Below are positions 1 to 7,487 of a stretch of 64,000 nt of DNA, piece after piece. Where the stretch lies: assembly GCF_001682865.1 (NCBI RefSeq), contig NZ_MAQX01000033.1:186001-250000 (forward strand). Reading direction: 5' to 3'. A model generated the notes under the pieces. It was given only the letters and a program-made list of their open reading frames with translations, ran no database searches and had not been told where the DNA came from. How positions within the stretch are numbered: position 1 is the first letter of the stretch; each line of letters opens with the position of its first letter. The translations under genes were made by a program, and so were the position numbers. The stretch comes from Bacillus sp. FJAT-26390. GTDB taxonomy: Bacteria; Bacillota; Bacilli; Paenibacillales; Paenibacillaceae.

Positions 1-975
1 GTCGGATGCTTGCGTCTCAATGAATGGCAATGCCGTCATTGAACCGCCGCCTCTTGCGTCGCTAAGTTTTGCAGCGCGCTCAAGCAAACGGGAGTGAAGA
101 TAGAATACGTCACCTGGGTAAGCCTCACGACCCGGTGGACGGCGAAGCAAGAGTGAAAGCTCACGATAAGCTGCCGCTTGTTTCGATAGATCATCATAAA
201 TAACGAGAACGTGCTCGCCTTTGTACATGAAGTACTCACCCATCGTACAGCCCGCATAAGGAGCTAGGAAGAGAAGTGGAGCTGGCTCAGAAGCACCTGC
301 AGTAACGATGATTGTGTACTCAAGCGCGCCGTGGCGACGAAGAGTTTCAACTACGTTAGCAACAGTGGATTGTTTTTGACCAACGGCAACATAGATACAT
401 TTTACGCCGTTGCCTTTTTGGTTGATGATTGCATCGATAGCAATCGCTGTTTTACCCGTTTGACGGTCACCGATGATAAGCTCACGTTGTCCGCGGCCTA
501 CTGGTACCATCGCGTCGATTGCTTTAATTCCCGTTTGCATGGGCTCATGAACCGATTTACGGTCGATAACGCCCGGCGCTGGAGATTCAATCGCACGGAA
601 TTGAGTGGTATTGATTGGTCCTTTGCCGTCAAGCGGCTGACCAAGCGGGTTTACTACGCGGCCAAGAAGCTCTTCGCCGACAGGTACTTCCATGATACGG
701 CCTGTACGTTTAACTTGATCGCCTTCACGGATATCCGTGTATTGTCCAAGAATAACGACACCGACATTGCTTTCTTCCAAGTTCAAAGCCATACCGACAA
801 CACCGTTGGAGAATTCGAGCAGTTCGCCCTGCATCGCATTTTCCAAGCCGTGTACGCGGGCGATACCGTCACCGACATTGATTACGGTGCCGACGTCTAC
901 GACTTGAATTTCGGATTTATATTGTTCGATCTGTTGTTTAATCAGCGTGCTGATTTCATCAGGTCTGATACTCAA
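1..975 (-). CDS. atpA: ATP synthase F1 subunit alpha (5' part, cut by window edge)
   Basis: Non-catalytic nucleotide-binding alpha subunit of the F1 sector, on the cytoplasmic face of the membrane. Residues 1-325 of about 500 are visible; the C-terminal third lies beyond the left edge. The Walker A loop GDRQTGKT is at residues 169-176, and AIDAMVPVGRGQRELIIGD just before it is typical of alpha subunits. The start is a TTG at 975 with GGGGTG about 7 nt upstream, which gives the usual N-terminus MSIRPDEIS. It follows atpH by 25 bp as the last visible gene of the atp operon. Family assignment is certain from conservation. Confidence 0.97.
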   Translation of the reverse strand, partial: MSIRPDEISTLIKQQIEQYKSEIQVVDVGTVINVGDGIARVHGLENAMQGELLEFSNGVVGMALNLEESNVGVVILGQYTDIREGDQVKRTGRIMEVPVGEELLGRVVNPLGQPLDGKGPINTTQFRAIESPAPGVIDRKSVHEPMQTGIKAIDAMVPVGRGQRELIIGDRQTGKTAIAIDAIINQKGNGVKCIYVAVGQKQSTVANVVETLRRHGALEYTIIVTAGASEPAPLLFLAPYAGCTMGEYFMYKGEHVLVIYDDLSKQAAAYRELSLLLRRPPGREAYPGDVFYLHSRLLERAAKLSDARGGGSMTALPFIETQASD

Positions 976-1000
976 TTCGTTCACCCCTATCTACAGTGCA

Positions 1001-1540
1001 TTAGATTTTAAACGATTTTTGTAAACGTTCCAGCTTGCCGGACAGGCTGCCATCGTATAGACGGTCACCGATGCGCACTTGTACGCCGCCGAGCAAAGCA
1101 GGCTCTACCACTTGCTGTGCAATAATAGTTTTGCCGGTCAATTGTCCGAACTGCGCCGCTACACCGGCAAGCTCGTCATCAGACAAAGCTTTGGCGGAGT
1201 AAACCGTCGCATGCGCTTGACCAAGCGAATCTCCCGCAACCTTGGTGTATGCTGCATATACATCAGCAATAACATCCTGGCGGCGACGAGTGATTAGAAT
1301 TTGTACAGTATTGAAAACGAGCGCAGATACACGATCGCCGAATGCTGCTTTTAGAACCGCAATTTTGCTTTCTGGATCAATGCTTGGAAGTGATAGAAAC
1401 TTTTGAACGTCAGCGTCCTGCTCAAGAGCTTGCACGATCAGCTTAAGCTGCTCTTCTACCTCTGAAACAACCTGCTGCTTCTCAGCAACCTCGAACAGTG
1501 CTTTAGCGTAGCGCTTCGCTACGACTGCATCGCGGCTCAT
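1001..1540 (-). CDS. atpH: ATP synthase F1 subunit delta
   Basis: Stator subunit (179 aa, normal length) that links the top of F1 to the peripheral stalk b subunits. The N-terminal domain begins VAKRYAKALFEVAEK, the signature helix of the OSCP/delta family. The C-terminal region contains GGVQVRIGDRLYDGSLSGKLERL, the conserved end of bacterial delta subunits. The start codon overlaps the atpF stop as ATGA, which points to translational coupling inside the operon. Nothing unusual was seen. Confidence 0.96.
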   Translation of the reverse strand: MSRDAVVAKRYAKALFEVAEKQQVVSEVEEQLKLIVQALEQDADVQKFLSLPSIDPESKIAVLKAAFGDRVSALVFNTVQILITRRRQDVIADVYAAYTKVAGDSLGQAHATVYSAKALSDDELAGVAAQFGQLTGKTIIAQQVVEPALLGGVQVRIGDRLYDGSLSGKLERLQKSFKI

Positions 1541-2019
1541 TTATTTCCAACTTCTTTCAAATATTGACCAACCAGCTGCTCTTGCGATTTTTCATCCACT
1601 TGCTTCTCGATAATTTTCGACGCGATTTTCACGGAAATGCCGCCAACTTCTGTACGAAGCGCTGCAATTGCTTTGTTTTTCTCGCTTTCGATATCTTTGA
1701 GAGCATCGTCTTTCAGACGGGATGCTTCCGATTTTGCAGTTTGAACGATCTCTTCCGCTTGCTTAGAGCTCGTAGTTCTCGATTGCTCGATAATTTCGTA
1801 AGCTTCCTTGCGAGCTTGCTGGAGTGCAGCCTTTTGCTCTTCCATTTGCTGCTCGGCTGCTTTACGACTGCTTTCTGCTGTATTCATTTGTTCAAGCACA
1901 AGCTGTCTGCGCTTCTCCATTACTTCAAACAATGGACCAAACGCATACTTGCTCAACAGCCAGTACAGCACACCAAACGCGATCATCGCGATTACTGTCG
2001 ATTCCCAATGCCATGCCAT
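1537..2019 (-). CDS. atpF: ATP synthase Fo subunit b
   Basis: Peripheral stalk subunit b (160 aa). One N-terminal membrane helix (about residues 8-25, VIAMIAFGVLYWLLSKYAFGP) is followed by a long charged coiled coil rich in Glu, Lys, Gln and Ala, the standard architecture. The ATG at 2019 is chosen because AAAGGAG lies 8 nt upstream; an in-frame GTG at 2028 overlaps that ribosome site and is unlikely. It sits between atpE and atpH and overlaps atpH by 4 bp. Confidence 0.95.
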   Translation of the reverse strand: MAWHWESTVIAMIAFGVLYWLLSKYAFGPLFEVMEKRRQLVLEQMNTAESSRKAAEQQMEEQKAALQQARKEAYEIIEQSRTTSSKQAEEIVQTAKSEASRLKDDALKDIESEKNKAIAALRTEVGGISVKIASKIIEKQVDEKSQEQLVGQYLKEVGNK

Positions 2020-2103
2020 AGATGCCACTCCTTTCTCACCACAATATTGTCTTAATCATAACGAAGGCGAAGAGGGCTAGGCCTTCCCCGCCAGTTGCAG
2101 TTA

Positions 2104-2319
2104 TTAAGCTTGGAAGAAAGCCAAGAAACCGATAACTACGCCGATGATAGGCACAACTTCGACGATACCTACACCGATAAACATTGTTGTTTGAAGCTTG
2201 CCTTGAAGCTCAGGCTGACGAGCGATACCTTCAACTGTTTTACTAACGATCATACCGTTACCTACGCCTGCGCCAACTGCACCCAAACCTACTGCCAAAG
2301 CTGCTGCTAATAATTCCAT
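2104..2319 (-). CDS. atpE: ATP synthase Fo subunit c
   Basis: Proteolipid of the rotating c ring, 71 aa, two membrane helices joined by a polar loop around ARQPELQGKL. The ion-carrying carboxylate is the Glu in GVGIVEVVPIIG on helix 2. The residues next to it are aliphatic, which fits proton rather than sodium coupling; this is inference from family knowledge. A GGAGGATTTTAAAA leader precedes the ATG. The strong ribosome site fits the high stoichiometry needed for subunit c. Confidence 0.96.
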   Translation of the reverse strand: MELLAAALAVGLGAVGAGVGNGMIVSKTVEGIARQPELQGKLQTTMFIGVGIVEVVPIIGVVIGFLAFFQA

Positions 2320-2403
2320 TTTTAAAATCCTCCTCGAAAATTGTTGTTTTTTTGTATAACCAACCGCGGTATTTCTTAAATAAACCGAGGCATAAAGCGT
2401 AAA

Positions 2404-3162
2404 TTAATGTTCCTCATCGTGGATGGCAGCTTGCGAAATATATACCATCGTTAGAATCGTGAACAAGAAAGCTTGAATACCGCCGACAAAAAGACTGAAG
2501 CCCTGCCATGCGACTAGGAACGGCGTACCATACCAGCCAAGCATCAGGATCGTTGCAATAAGCACCTCACCTGCAAAGATGTTGGCGAACAACCGGAGCG
2601 CAAGCGTAACCGGCTTCGAGATTGTCTCAATAATGTTAACAGGGAAGAAAATTGGAAACGGATGGAAATAATGTTTCAGGTAGTGCTTTCTATTCTGCTT
2701 CAGACCAAGGAAATGGACGATTACGAATACGATAAGCGCAAGACCGGCTGTTACCGAAAGATCGGCAGTCGGAGATTTCCACCACGCAAGTTCAACATGT
2801 CCATGCTTCTCTTCCAACAACTCGTGCGTAACACCGATATTCTCGTTTACGCTAGTCGCTTCGGTAACAATACCAAATGGCAATCCCAACAAGTTGGAGA
2901 CGAAGATGAACATAATGAGCGTCATCCCTAAAGAGATGAAGGGTCTGACTCGGTTTGCCGGCATTGTGCTGGAAATGAAGTTGTGTACGAAATCAACGAC
3001 CCATTCCAAAAAGTTCTGCATCTTCGAAGGGTTGTCCACCGAAAGGTTGCGAACAGCCAGCTTAGCGATCAGAAACGTCACAATGACTGAAACCACAATT
3101 GCTACTAAGGTCGAAATATCAATATTAAACGGCCCCAGTGGCATCACCGGAAATTCATGCAT
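2404..3162 (-). CDS. atpB: ATP synthase Fo subunit a
   Basis: Membrane subunit a (252 aa) forming the proton half-channels against the c ring. Several hydrophobic helices are evident. The essential arginine lies in ALRLFANIFAGEVLIA in the penultimate helical region, and the C-terminus GIQAFLFTILTMVYISQAA is the classic last helix with the conserved Gln. An AGGGGTG ribosome site precedes the ATG. It lies between atpI and atpE. Confidence 0.96.
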   Translation of the reverse strand: MHEFPVMPLGPFNIDISTLVAIVVSVIVTFLIAKLAVRNLSVDNPSKMQNFLEWVVDFVHNFISSTMPANRVRPFISLGMTLIMFIFVSNLLGLPFGIVTEATSVNENIGVTHELLEEKHGHVELAWWKSPTADLSVTAGLALIVFVIVHFLGLKQNRKHYLKHYFHPFPIFFPVNIIETISKPVTLALRLFANIFAGEVLIATILMLGWYGTPFLVAWQGFSLFVGGIQAFLFTILTMVYISQAAIHDEEH

Positions 3163-3184
3163 CTAAAATTTTCACCCCTTTCCG

Positions 3185-3553
3185 CTAAGATTGTCGTTTA
3201 TTGTGGATAAAAGCTGTTACCAAAAGAACAAACGGCATGACCATGCAGCCAGCTAAAGCGGCCGGCATGCTGAGATCCTCCGGAAAACGATAGGCGATCA
3301 TGGCTACCAGCAGCACGGTCGCGATGCGGTTTCCAAGACCTAGACCTCTCTTACGCGGTCCTACCCCCGCTGCTCCTAGGGTGACCATTTCCACTCGGCG
3401 TCTCAGTAAAAACGCATTCATGGAACCTGCTGCCAATCCAACTAGAAGGCCGAGAGACACAGTACGCCATTCCGGAAGGAAAGCCCATACAATTAGGCAT
3501 ACCGCCATTGCATAAACAAGCGTACGTAAGGCTGTCTTCATAATGTTATCCAT
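3185..3553 (-). CDS. atpI: ATP synthase subunit I (AtpI family)
   Basis: Small membrane protein (122 aa) with about four hydrophobic segments (VYAMAVCLIVWAF, VSLGLLVGLAAGSMNAFLL, IATVLLVAMIAYRF, MVMPFVLLVTAFI). AtpI proteins are assembly factors for the c ring and are poorly conserved in sequence. The start at 3553 (MDNIMKT) has GGAGG 7 nt upstream and overlaps the atpZ stop by 8 bp. An in-frame upstream extension exists but would lie inside atpZ without a ribosome site. Identity rests mainly on position between atpZ and atpB. Confidence 0.85.
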   Translation of the reverse strand: MDNIMKTALRTLVYAMAVCLIVWAFLPEWRTVSLGLLVGLAAGSMNAFLLRRRVEMVTLGAAGVGPRKRGLGLGNRIATVLLVAMIAYRFPEDLSMPAALAGCMVMPFVLLVTAFIHNKRQS

Positions 3554-3779
3554 CGGGTTCCTCCATAACCTTCTTAACAAGCAGAATGGCTGAGAGTAGA
3601 CCGACAGCCAGACCGACCAGTATGCCACCGAGCGACCATCCCTTCACGTCACCAAAACGGTTCCCGAGGGACGAGCCGATCCAATAGCCTAAAAAGATAC
3701 ATGCAGCGACTTGCACTCCGAGTGCGCCGACTAGGCCGGCTGCAAACAGCGGATTGTCCCTTCTGCCCTTTTTATTCAT
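3546..3779 (-). CDS. atpZ: AtpZ/AtpI family protein, first gene of the atp operon
   Basis: 77-residue protein with two membrane helices (LFAAGLVGALGVQVAACIFLGYWIG and LGGILVGLAVGLLSAILLVKKV) separated by a short polar loop. This matches the AtpZ-type small proteins encoded before atpI in Bacillota, thought to help Mg2+ or Ca2+ handling or Fo assembly. AGGGG lies 8 nt before the ATG. A sigma-A type promoter lies directly upstream, so this is the likely first gene of the operon. Confidence 0.85.
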   Translation of the reverse strand: MNKKGRRDNPLFAAGLVGALGVQVAACIFLGYWIGSSLGNRFGDVKGWSLGGILVGLAVGLLSAILLVKKVMEEPDG

Positions 3780-3806
3780 GGATCATACCCCTGTCAATCC
3801 TCATTT

Positions 3807-3836
3807 ATTTTATCCAAGCGGCGACACGTTTGTCAA
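3807..3836 (-). promoter_or_regulatory. Sigma-A promoter of the atp operon
   Basis: On the minus strand TTGACA (3836-3831) and TAAAAT (3812-3807) are separated by 18 nt, about 30 bp upstream of the atpZ start. This is a near-consensus vegetative promoter and separates atp transcription from mnaA. Confidence 0.8.
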
Positions 3837-3914
3837 TTGAATTAACTGCAAACATTTAGTGAAAAGATGCCCCAAAACCCTTGATACATAAGGTATTGCG
3901 ACCCCCGAAAACCG

Positions 3915-3929
3915 TACAGTACTACTGTA
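3915..3929. repeat. Short inverted repeat upstream of the atp promoter
   Basis: TACAGTA, one base, then TACTGTA: a 7-bp perfect inverted repeat between the mnaA stop and the atp promoter. The one-base loop makes it a poor RNA hairpin; it could be a protein site or chance. Confidence 0.35.
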
Positions 3930-3969
3930 TGCTGTACATTCGCCTATCAGGCTATCGCCGCTGGTCAAT

Positions 3970-5118
3970 CTATGAACGTTGTGTGAACGAATCCGGACGC
4001 TCCTTCAGCCTGCCAAAATGATGCAAAATCGCGTCTACAATACGCTCGGATGCCCGGCCATCGCCGTAAGGATTTGCGGCTTGGCTCATGCGAGCGTACA
4101 GCTGCGAATCAGTTAAAAGCGCACGCGCGCGGCTGTATACGAGCTCCTCGTCCGTGCCCACCAGCTCAAGCGTTCCTGCCTCGATGCCCTCAGGGCGCTC
4201 GGTTGTATCGCGAAGCACCAGCGTCGGCACGCCGAATGATGGAGCCTCCTCCTGCAAGCCGCCTGAATCCGTCATAATCATATGAGCATGCGGATAGAAA
4301 TTGTGGAACTCGAACACATCAAGCGGATCAATCAAGCGAATCCGCGGGTGGTCGCCCAAAATTTCATTCGCAGGCTCTCTGACTGCTGGATTTGGATGAA
4401 CCGCATAAACGACAACGACATCCTCATGCTCGTCAGCGATCCGTTTGACAGCGCGGAAAATATTCCGATGCGGCTCGCCAAGCGCTTCCCTGCGATGCGC
4501 CGTCATCAGAATCATCCGTTTTCCTTTCGCCCAGTCAATGACCGGATGCGAGAAGGACTCGTCCACCGTATATTGAAATACGTCAGTAGCGGTGTTCCCA
4601 GTCACATAAATGGCAGCATCCGACTTATTCTCTTTGCGCAAATTGCCGGCCGACCATTCTGTCGGTGCAAAGTGAACATCAGAGAGCACGCCGGCAAGCT
4701 GCCGATTCATTTCCTCCGGATACGGAGATAGCTTGTTCCAAGTACGAAGCCCCGCCTCGACGTGACCGACTTGTATTTGCTTTAGGAACGCTGCATAGCT
4801 CGCCAGGAAGGTCGTCTGCGTATCGCCGTGAACAAGCACAATATCAGGCTTCGCCTGCGTCAGAACGGGATCCAGCCCCTCTAGAACGCGCACTGTCGTC
4901 TCCGTTAATGTCTGACGATCCTTCATGACATTCAAATCGTAGTTCGGATGGATCTCAAAAAAGTCGAGAACCTGGTCCAGCATCTGGCGATGCTGCGCCG
5001 TTACGCACACGATCGATTCGATTTCGTCTTCGCGCTTCTGCAGCTCAAGCACGAGCGGTGCCATCTTGACTGCCTCCGGACGCGTTCCGAAAATGGTCAT
5101 TACCTTCAGTTTAGACAA
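3970..5118 (-). CDS. mnaA: UDP-N-acetylglucosamine 2-epimerase, non-hydrolysing
   Basis: Cytosolic epimerase converting UDP-GlcNAc to UDP-ManNAc, the precursor for teichoic-acid linkage units and other wall polymers. 382 aa, the usual family length. Diagnostic segments in order are GTRPEAVKMAPLV (residues 11-23), HGDTQTTFL, GHVEAGLRTWNKLSPYPEE, MTAHRREALGEP and DSGGLQEEAPSFGVPTLVLR. It starts with TTG at 5118 behind AGGAG. It lies 38 bp after upp and before the atp operon, an order seen in other Paenibacillaceae. It could equally be named wecB. Confidence 0.93.
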   Translation of the reverse strand: MSKLKVMTIFGTRPEAVKMAPLVLELQKREDEIESIVCVTAQHRQMLDQVLDFFEIHPNYDLNVMKDRQTLTETTVRVLEGLDPVLTQAKPDIVLVHGDTQTTFLASYAAFLKQIQVGHVEAGLRTWNKLSPYPEEMNRQLAGVLSDVHFAPTEWSAGNLRKENKSDAAIYVTGNTATDVFQYTVDESFSHPVIDWAKGKRMILMTAHRREALGEPHRNIFRAVKRIADEHEDVVVVYAVHPNPAVREPANEILGDHPRIRLIDPLDVFEFHNFYPHAHMIMTDSGGLQEEAPSFGVPTLVLRDTTERPEGIEAGTLELVGTDEELVYSRARALLTDSQLYARMSQAANPYGDGRASERIVDAILHHFGRLKERPDSFTQRS

Positions 5119-5156
5119 AAGCTTCCACTCCTATTATAAATTCATGCGAAATAGCG

Positions 5157-5786
5157 TTAATTGGTTCCGAACATGCGGTCTCCAGCGTCGCCTAAACCAG
5201 GCACGATGTAGCCCTTCTCGTCCAGACGCTCATCCAAGGCTGCGATATAAATATCAACATCCGGATGCGCTTCCTGCACGGCTTTTACGCCCTCAGGAGC
5301 AGCTATCAGACACATTAATTTAATTTGGTCACAATTATGGTTCTTCAGCGAAGAAATGGCAGCGATAGCCGAGCCGCCGGTTGCCAGCATCGGATCAATA
5401 ACGATAAGCAAGCGATTCGGCGCATCAGTCGGCAGGTTAATATAATATTCCTTCGGCTGAAGCGTCTCATGATCGCGCGCCAAGCCGATATGTCCCACCT
5501 TCGCGGATGGAATCAGCTTCAATATACCGTCTACCATGCCAAGTCCGGCACGCAAAATCGGCACAAGGCCAAGCATTCTTCCTGATACTACTTTTGAATC
5601 CGTCTCAGCGACAGGCGTTTGCACCTTGATCGTATCAAGCGGTATTTCTCTCGTTAGTTCGTATGACATTAATGTAGCAACTTCATCAACCAATTCCCGA
5701 AAATCTTTTGTATTCGTCTCTTTATCCCGAATAAAAGTCAGCTTATGCTGAATTAACGGATGGTCGCAAATAATTACTTTGCTCAT
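5157..5786 (-). CDS. upp: Uracil phosphoribosyltransferase
   Basis: Pyrimidine salvage enzyme forming UMP from uracil and PRPP; 209 aa as expected. The PRPP-binding loop is seen in IVIDPMLATGGSAIAA and the uracil-binding C-terminus in YIVPGLGDAGDRMFGTN. The start at 5786 (MSKVIICDHPL) is fixed by homology and by GGGAGG 11 nt upstream; a longer in-frame extension to 5939 lacks support. In B. subtilis upp sits directly between glyA and atp; here other genes separate it from glyA. Confidence 0.96.
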   Translation of the reverse strand: MSKVIICDHPLIQHKLTFIRDKETNTKDFRELVDEVATLMSYELTREIPLDTIKVQTPVAETDSKVVSGRMLGLVPILRAGLGMVDGILKLIPSAKVGHIGLARDHETLQPKEYYINLPTDAPNRLLIVIDPMLATGGSAIAAISSLKNHNCDQIKLMCLIAAPEGVKAVQEAHPDVDIYIAALDERLDEKGYIVPGLGDAGDRMFGTN

Positions 5787-5837
5787 GGAGCGGTATTCCT
5801 CCCGTTTGTTGTTGTAGGCCTTGACACAATCCCGTAT

Positions 5838-5846
5838 ATTATAGCA
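5838..5846 (-). promoter_or_regulatory. Extended -10 promoter of upp
   Basis: TGCTATAAT on the minus strand about 50 bp before the upp start: a perfect -10 with the TG extension. No good -35 element is visible at 17 nt spacing. Confidence 0.55.
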
Positions 5847-5896
5847 CTGTAAACTATCCGTTGCATCCCGAGTTTTTACGATTGTGTAAATAAAGA

Positions 5897-5924
5897 CTGG
5901 CGCATCCCTATAAGGATGAACCAG
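5897..5924 (-). terminator. Terminator after the Gly/Ser/Cys-tailed protein gene
   Basis: CTGG-N2-CATCC, a 6-nt loop, then GGATG-N2-CCAG, followed on the minus strand by TCTTTATTTA. It ends the gene at 5956-7065 just before the upp promoter. Confidence 0.65.
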
Positions 5925-5955
5925 CCTCCGGCCTGTCATTTCCTAATGTTACCTA

Positions 5956-7065
5956 TTAGCTGCTGCAACCGCCGCCGCAGGAGGAGCCGCAGGACGATCC
6001 TCCGCCACCGCTGTCTCCCCCGCCGCTGCCGCAGGATGAATCGCCGCCTGATCCTCCGTCGCTCCCACCGCTGCCGCCGGAATGGTCCCGCCCATCATCA
6101 GACGAGCCGCTGCATGCGTAAGTCGAGTCACCGCTGCCATTTGCTTTGCGCTGTTCCTCGCTTTGGGCTTGGTCCATCTGCTGGGTAAAATCACTTGGAC
6201 TCGATAACGAATGATAAATAAGCATGCCAGAAAGCAATCCCGTTGCGCCAAGTACAGAATCATAACCTAAGCCGCTCGAAGAATGACGGGCATCTCTCGC
6301 GTATGGAGGCTTGCCGCTTGAAGCAGCCGCAAGCTGAAATTTAGCTCGTTCGATTAAATAGTTGGAGCTTGCAAGCAAGTCCGCATAGCGGGCCGCCGCT
6401 TTAACGTTAAACCATTGAACGCGCAGCTCCTCAGGATTTAATTCCCCAAGCTCCTTTAGCTTTTGCTCCGGCATCTGGGTTCGGTAGAATGCCCCCCAAA
6501 CTCTGCCGCTTGCCGGCGCTTGCTCAAACAGCTCGCCATACACCCAGTCGAACAAGGCTCGTTCTCCTGGTTGAGGCGAAGCACCTGGCGCATGAGGCGC
6601 ATGATGAATCATTTCGCCGCAGAAACGGGTGCAAAACTGCTCATACTCCCTAGTGAACATCAGCATCTCATGCCACACCGCGTCAACCTGGCTGCTATAC
6701 ATCGGAACGCTGCGCATAATGCCGCACATTAGAAAATAACGCTTCAGCTCAAACCAAGTCCAGTTCCACTCTTTATCCGTTATTTTCGGAAATTCCTTTA
6801 ACACCCGGTCCTTTACCCGGCTCTCAAAATCCAGGCCCAGCGCTGACTCCAGACGCTCTGCCGCAGATCTTGCGGGGTGGCCCTGCGGTACGCCAAGCGC
6901 CGCCGGCGGCTCCGCGTTCGGCCAAGGCGCAAAAACATTCGTCCTGCCGGCATAACCCCTGCCGCTTGCCTGCCTGTTTCTTCTAGAGCCCCTCGAATTA
7001 TTAATTGAACTAACTACAACGACCAGAATTACCGCAATCATTACAAATATTATTAATTGAGTCAT
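5956..7065 (-). CDS. Membrane-anchored protein with Gly/Ser/Cys-rich tail, function unknown
   Basis: 369 aa. One N-terminal membrane helix (about residues 3-20, QLIIFVMIAVILVVVVSS) is followed by a basic stretch and a soluble domain. Around residues 120-150 is VDAVWHEMLMFTREYEQFC followed by GEMIHH; this WH-to-IHH pattern resembles the conserved block of glycine-rich-domain proteins (recalled, not searched). From about residue 300 the sequence is almost only Gly, Ser, Asp and Cys, ending CGSSCGGGCSS. Such tails occur on bacterial TPM-type and TIGR04222-like membrane proteins. AGGAGG precedes the ATG. It is monocistronic with its own terminator. No enzyme function can be assigned. Confidence 0.75.
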   Translation of the reverse strand: MTQLIIFVMIAVILVVVVSSINNSRGSRRNRQASGRGYAGRTNVFAPWPNAEPPAALGVPQGHPARSAAERLESALGLDFESRVKDRVLKEFPKITDKEWNWTWFELKRYFLMCGIMRSVPMYSSQVDAVWHEMLMFTREYEQFCTRFCGEMIHHAPHAPGASPQPGERALFDWVYGELFEQAPASGRVWGAFYRTQMPEQKLKELGELNPEELRVQWFNVKAAARYADLLASSNYLIERAKFQLAAASSGKPPYARDARHSSSGLGYDSVLGATGLLSGMLIYHSLSSPSDFTQQMDQAQSEEQRKANGSGDSTYACSGSSDDGRDHSGGSGGSDGGSGGDSSCGSGGGDSGGGGSSCGSSCGGGCSS

Positions 7066-7163
7066 TTTATCCTCCTAAGCCAATTCGTCGTATCCATATT
7101 TTAACACAACTGCTTCCAGGAGGGAGAGGGTTTTATCATCTTTAGAAGATCATAACAAGATGG

Positions 7164-7328
7164 ATATGCACATAAAATGATCCACAACTTATTCTTATAT
7201 ACAGCCAACTCAGCAAAAACAAAAAAGATATGCACAGATAAATCATTAGTTATCCACACTCATCCACAGCTTATCAACAGTTTTGTGCACAATCCACAAT
7301 AACTTTATAAATCGAATGGTTATCAACC
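7164..7328. promoter_or_regulatory. Cluster of DnaA-box-like sequences in an intergenic region
   Basis: The 422-bp gap between the Gly-rich protein gene and oppF holds one perfect DnaA box TTATCCACA (7250-7258). One-mismatch versions are TGATCCACA (7178-7186), TCATCCACA (7260-7268) and TTATCAACA (7271-7279). ATATGCACA (7164-7172 and 7228-7236) and TTGTGCACA (7283-7291) each miss the looser TTATNCACA by one base. Weaker copies are at 7290-7298 and 7320-7328. Most point the same way. No dnaA, dnaN or recF is near, so this is not the main origin. By analogy with the B. subtilis DnaA-box clusters it could titrate DnaA or regulate flanking genes. Confidence 0.6.
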
Positions 7329-7423
7329 TGGTATATCGAGGAGAGACAAATCTAACTTCTATACCTAATTTCTATACCTAATTTTCGCCAAGCTAACATT
7401 TCCCGCTCGCCAAATACAAAAGA

Positions 7424-7465
7424 AGGAGCTGTCCTTCAAGGGATATAACCCCTGTGACAGCTCCT
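7424..7465 (-). terminator. Terminator of the opp operon
   Basis: AGGAGCTGTC and GACAGCTCCT form a 10-bp stem with a partly paired interior. On the minus strand the stem is followed by TCTTTTGTATTT. It lies just after the oppF stop. Confidence 0.8.
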
Positions 7466-7487
7466 CGATCATGTTCCATTCATTTTC

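Noticed and set aside
331..1011. Plus-strand open frame of 226 codons
   Set aside because: Antisense to atpA, whose conserved sequence is intact.
1564..2055. Plus-strand open frame antisense to atpF
   Set aside because: Shadow of a conserved gene, no ribosome site.
3185..3628. Longer form of atpI starting at 3628
   Set aside because: It would lie mostly inside atpZ, while GGAGG sits correctly before the ATG at 3553.
5157..5939. Longer form of upp with 51 extra N-terminal residues
   Set aside because: The extension runs through the promoter and is not part of the conserved enzyme.
5949..6263. Second minus-strand frame inside the Gly/Ser/Cys tail region
   Set aside because: Low-complexity GC-rich DNA leaves other frames open; no ribosome site.
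7164..7328. Chromosomal or plasmid origin
   Set aside because: No dnaA, dnaN, rep or par genes nearby and no clear AT-rich unwinding element with trio motifs; kept only as a DnaA-box cluster.
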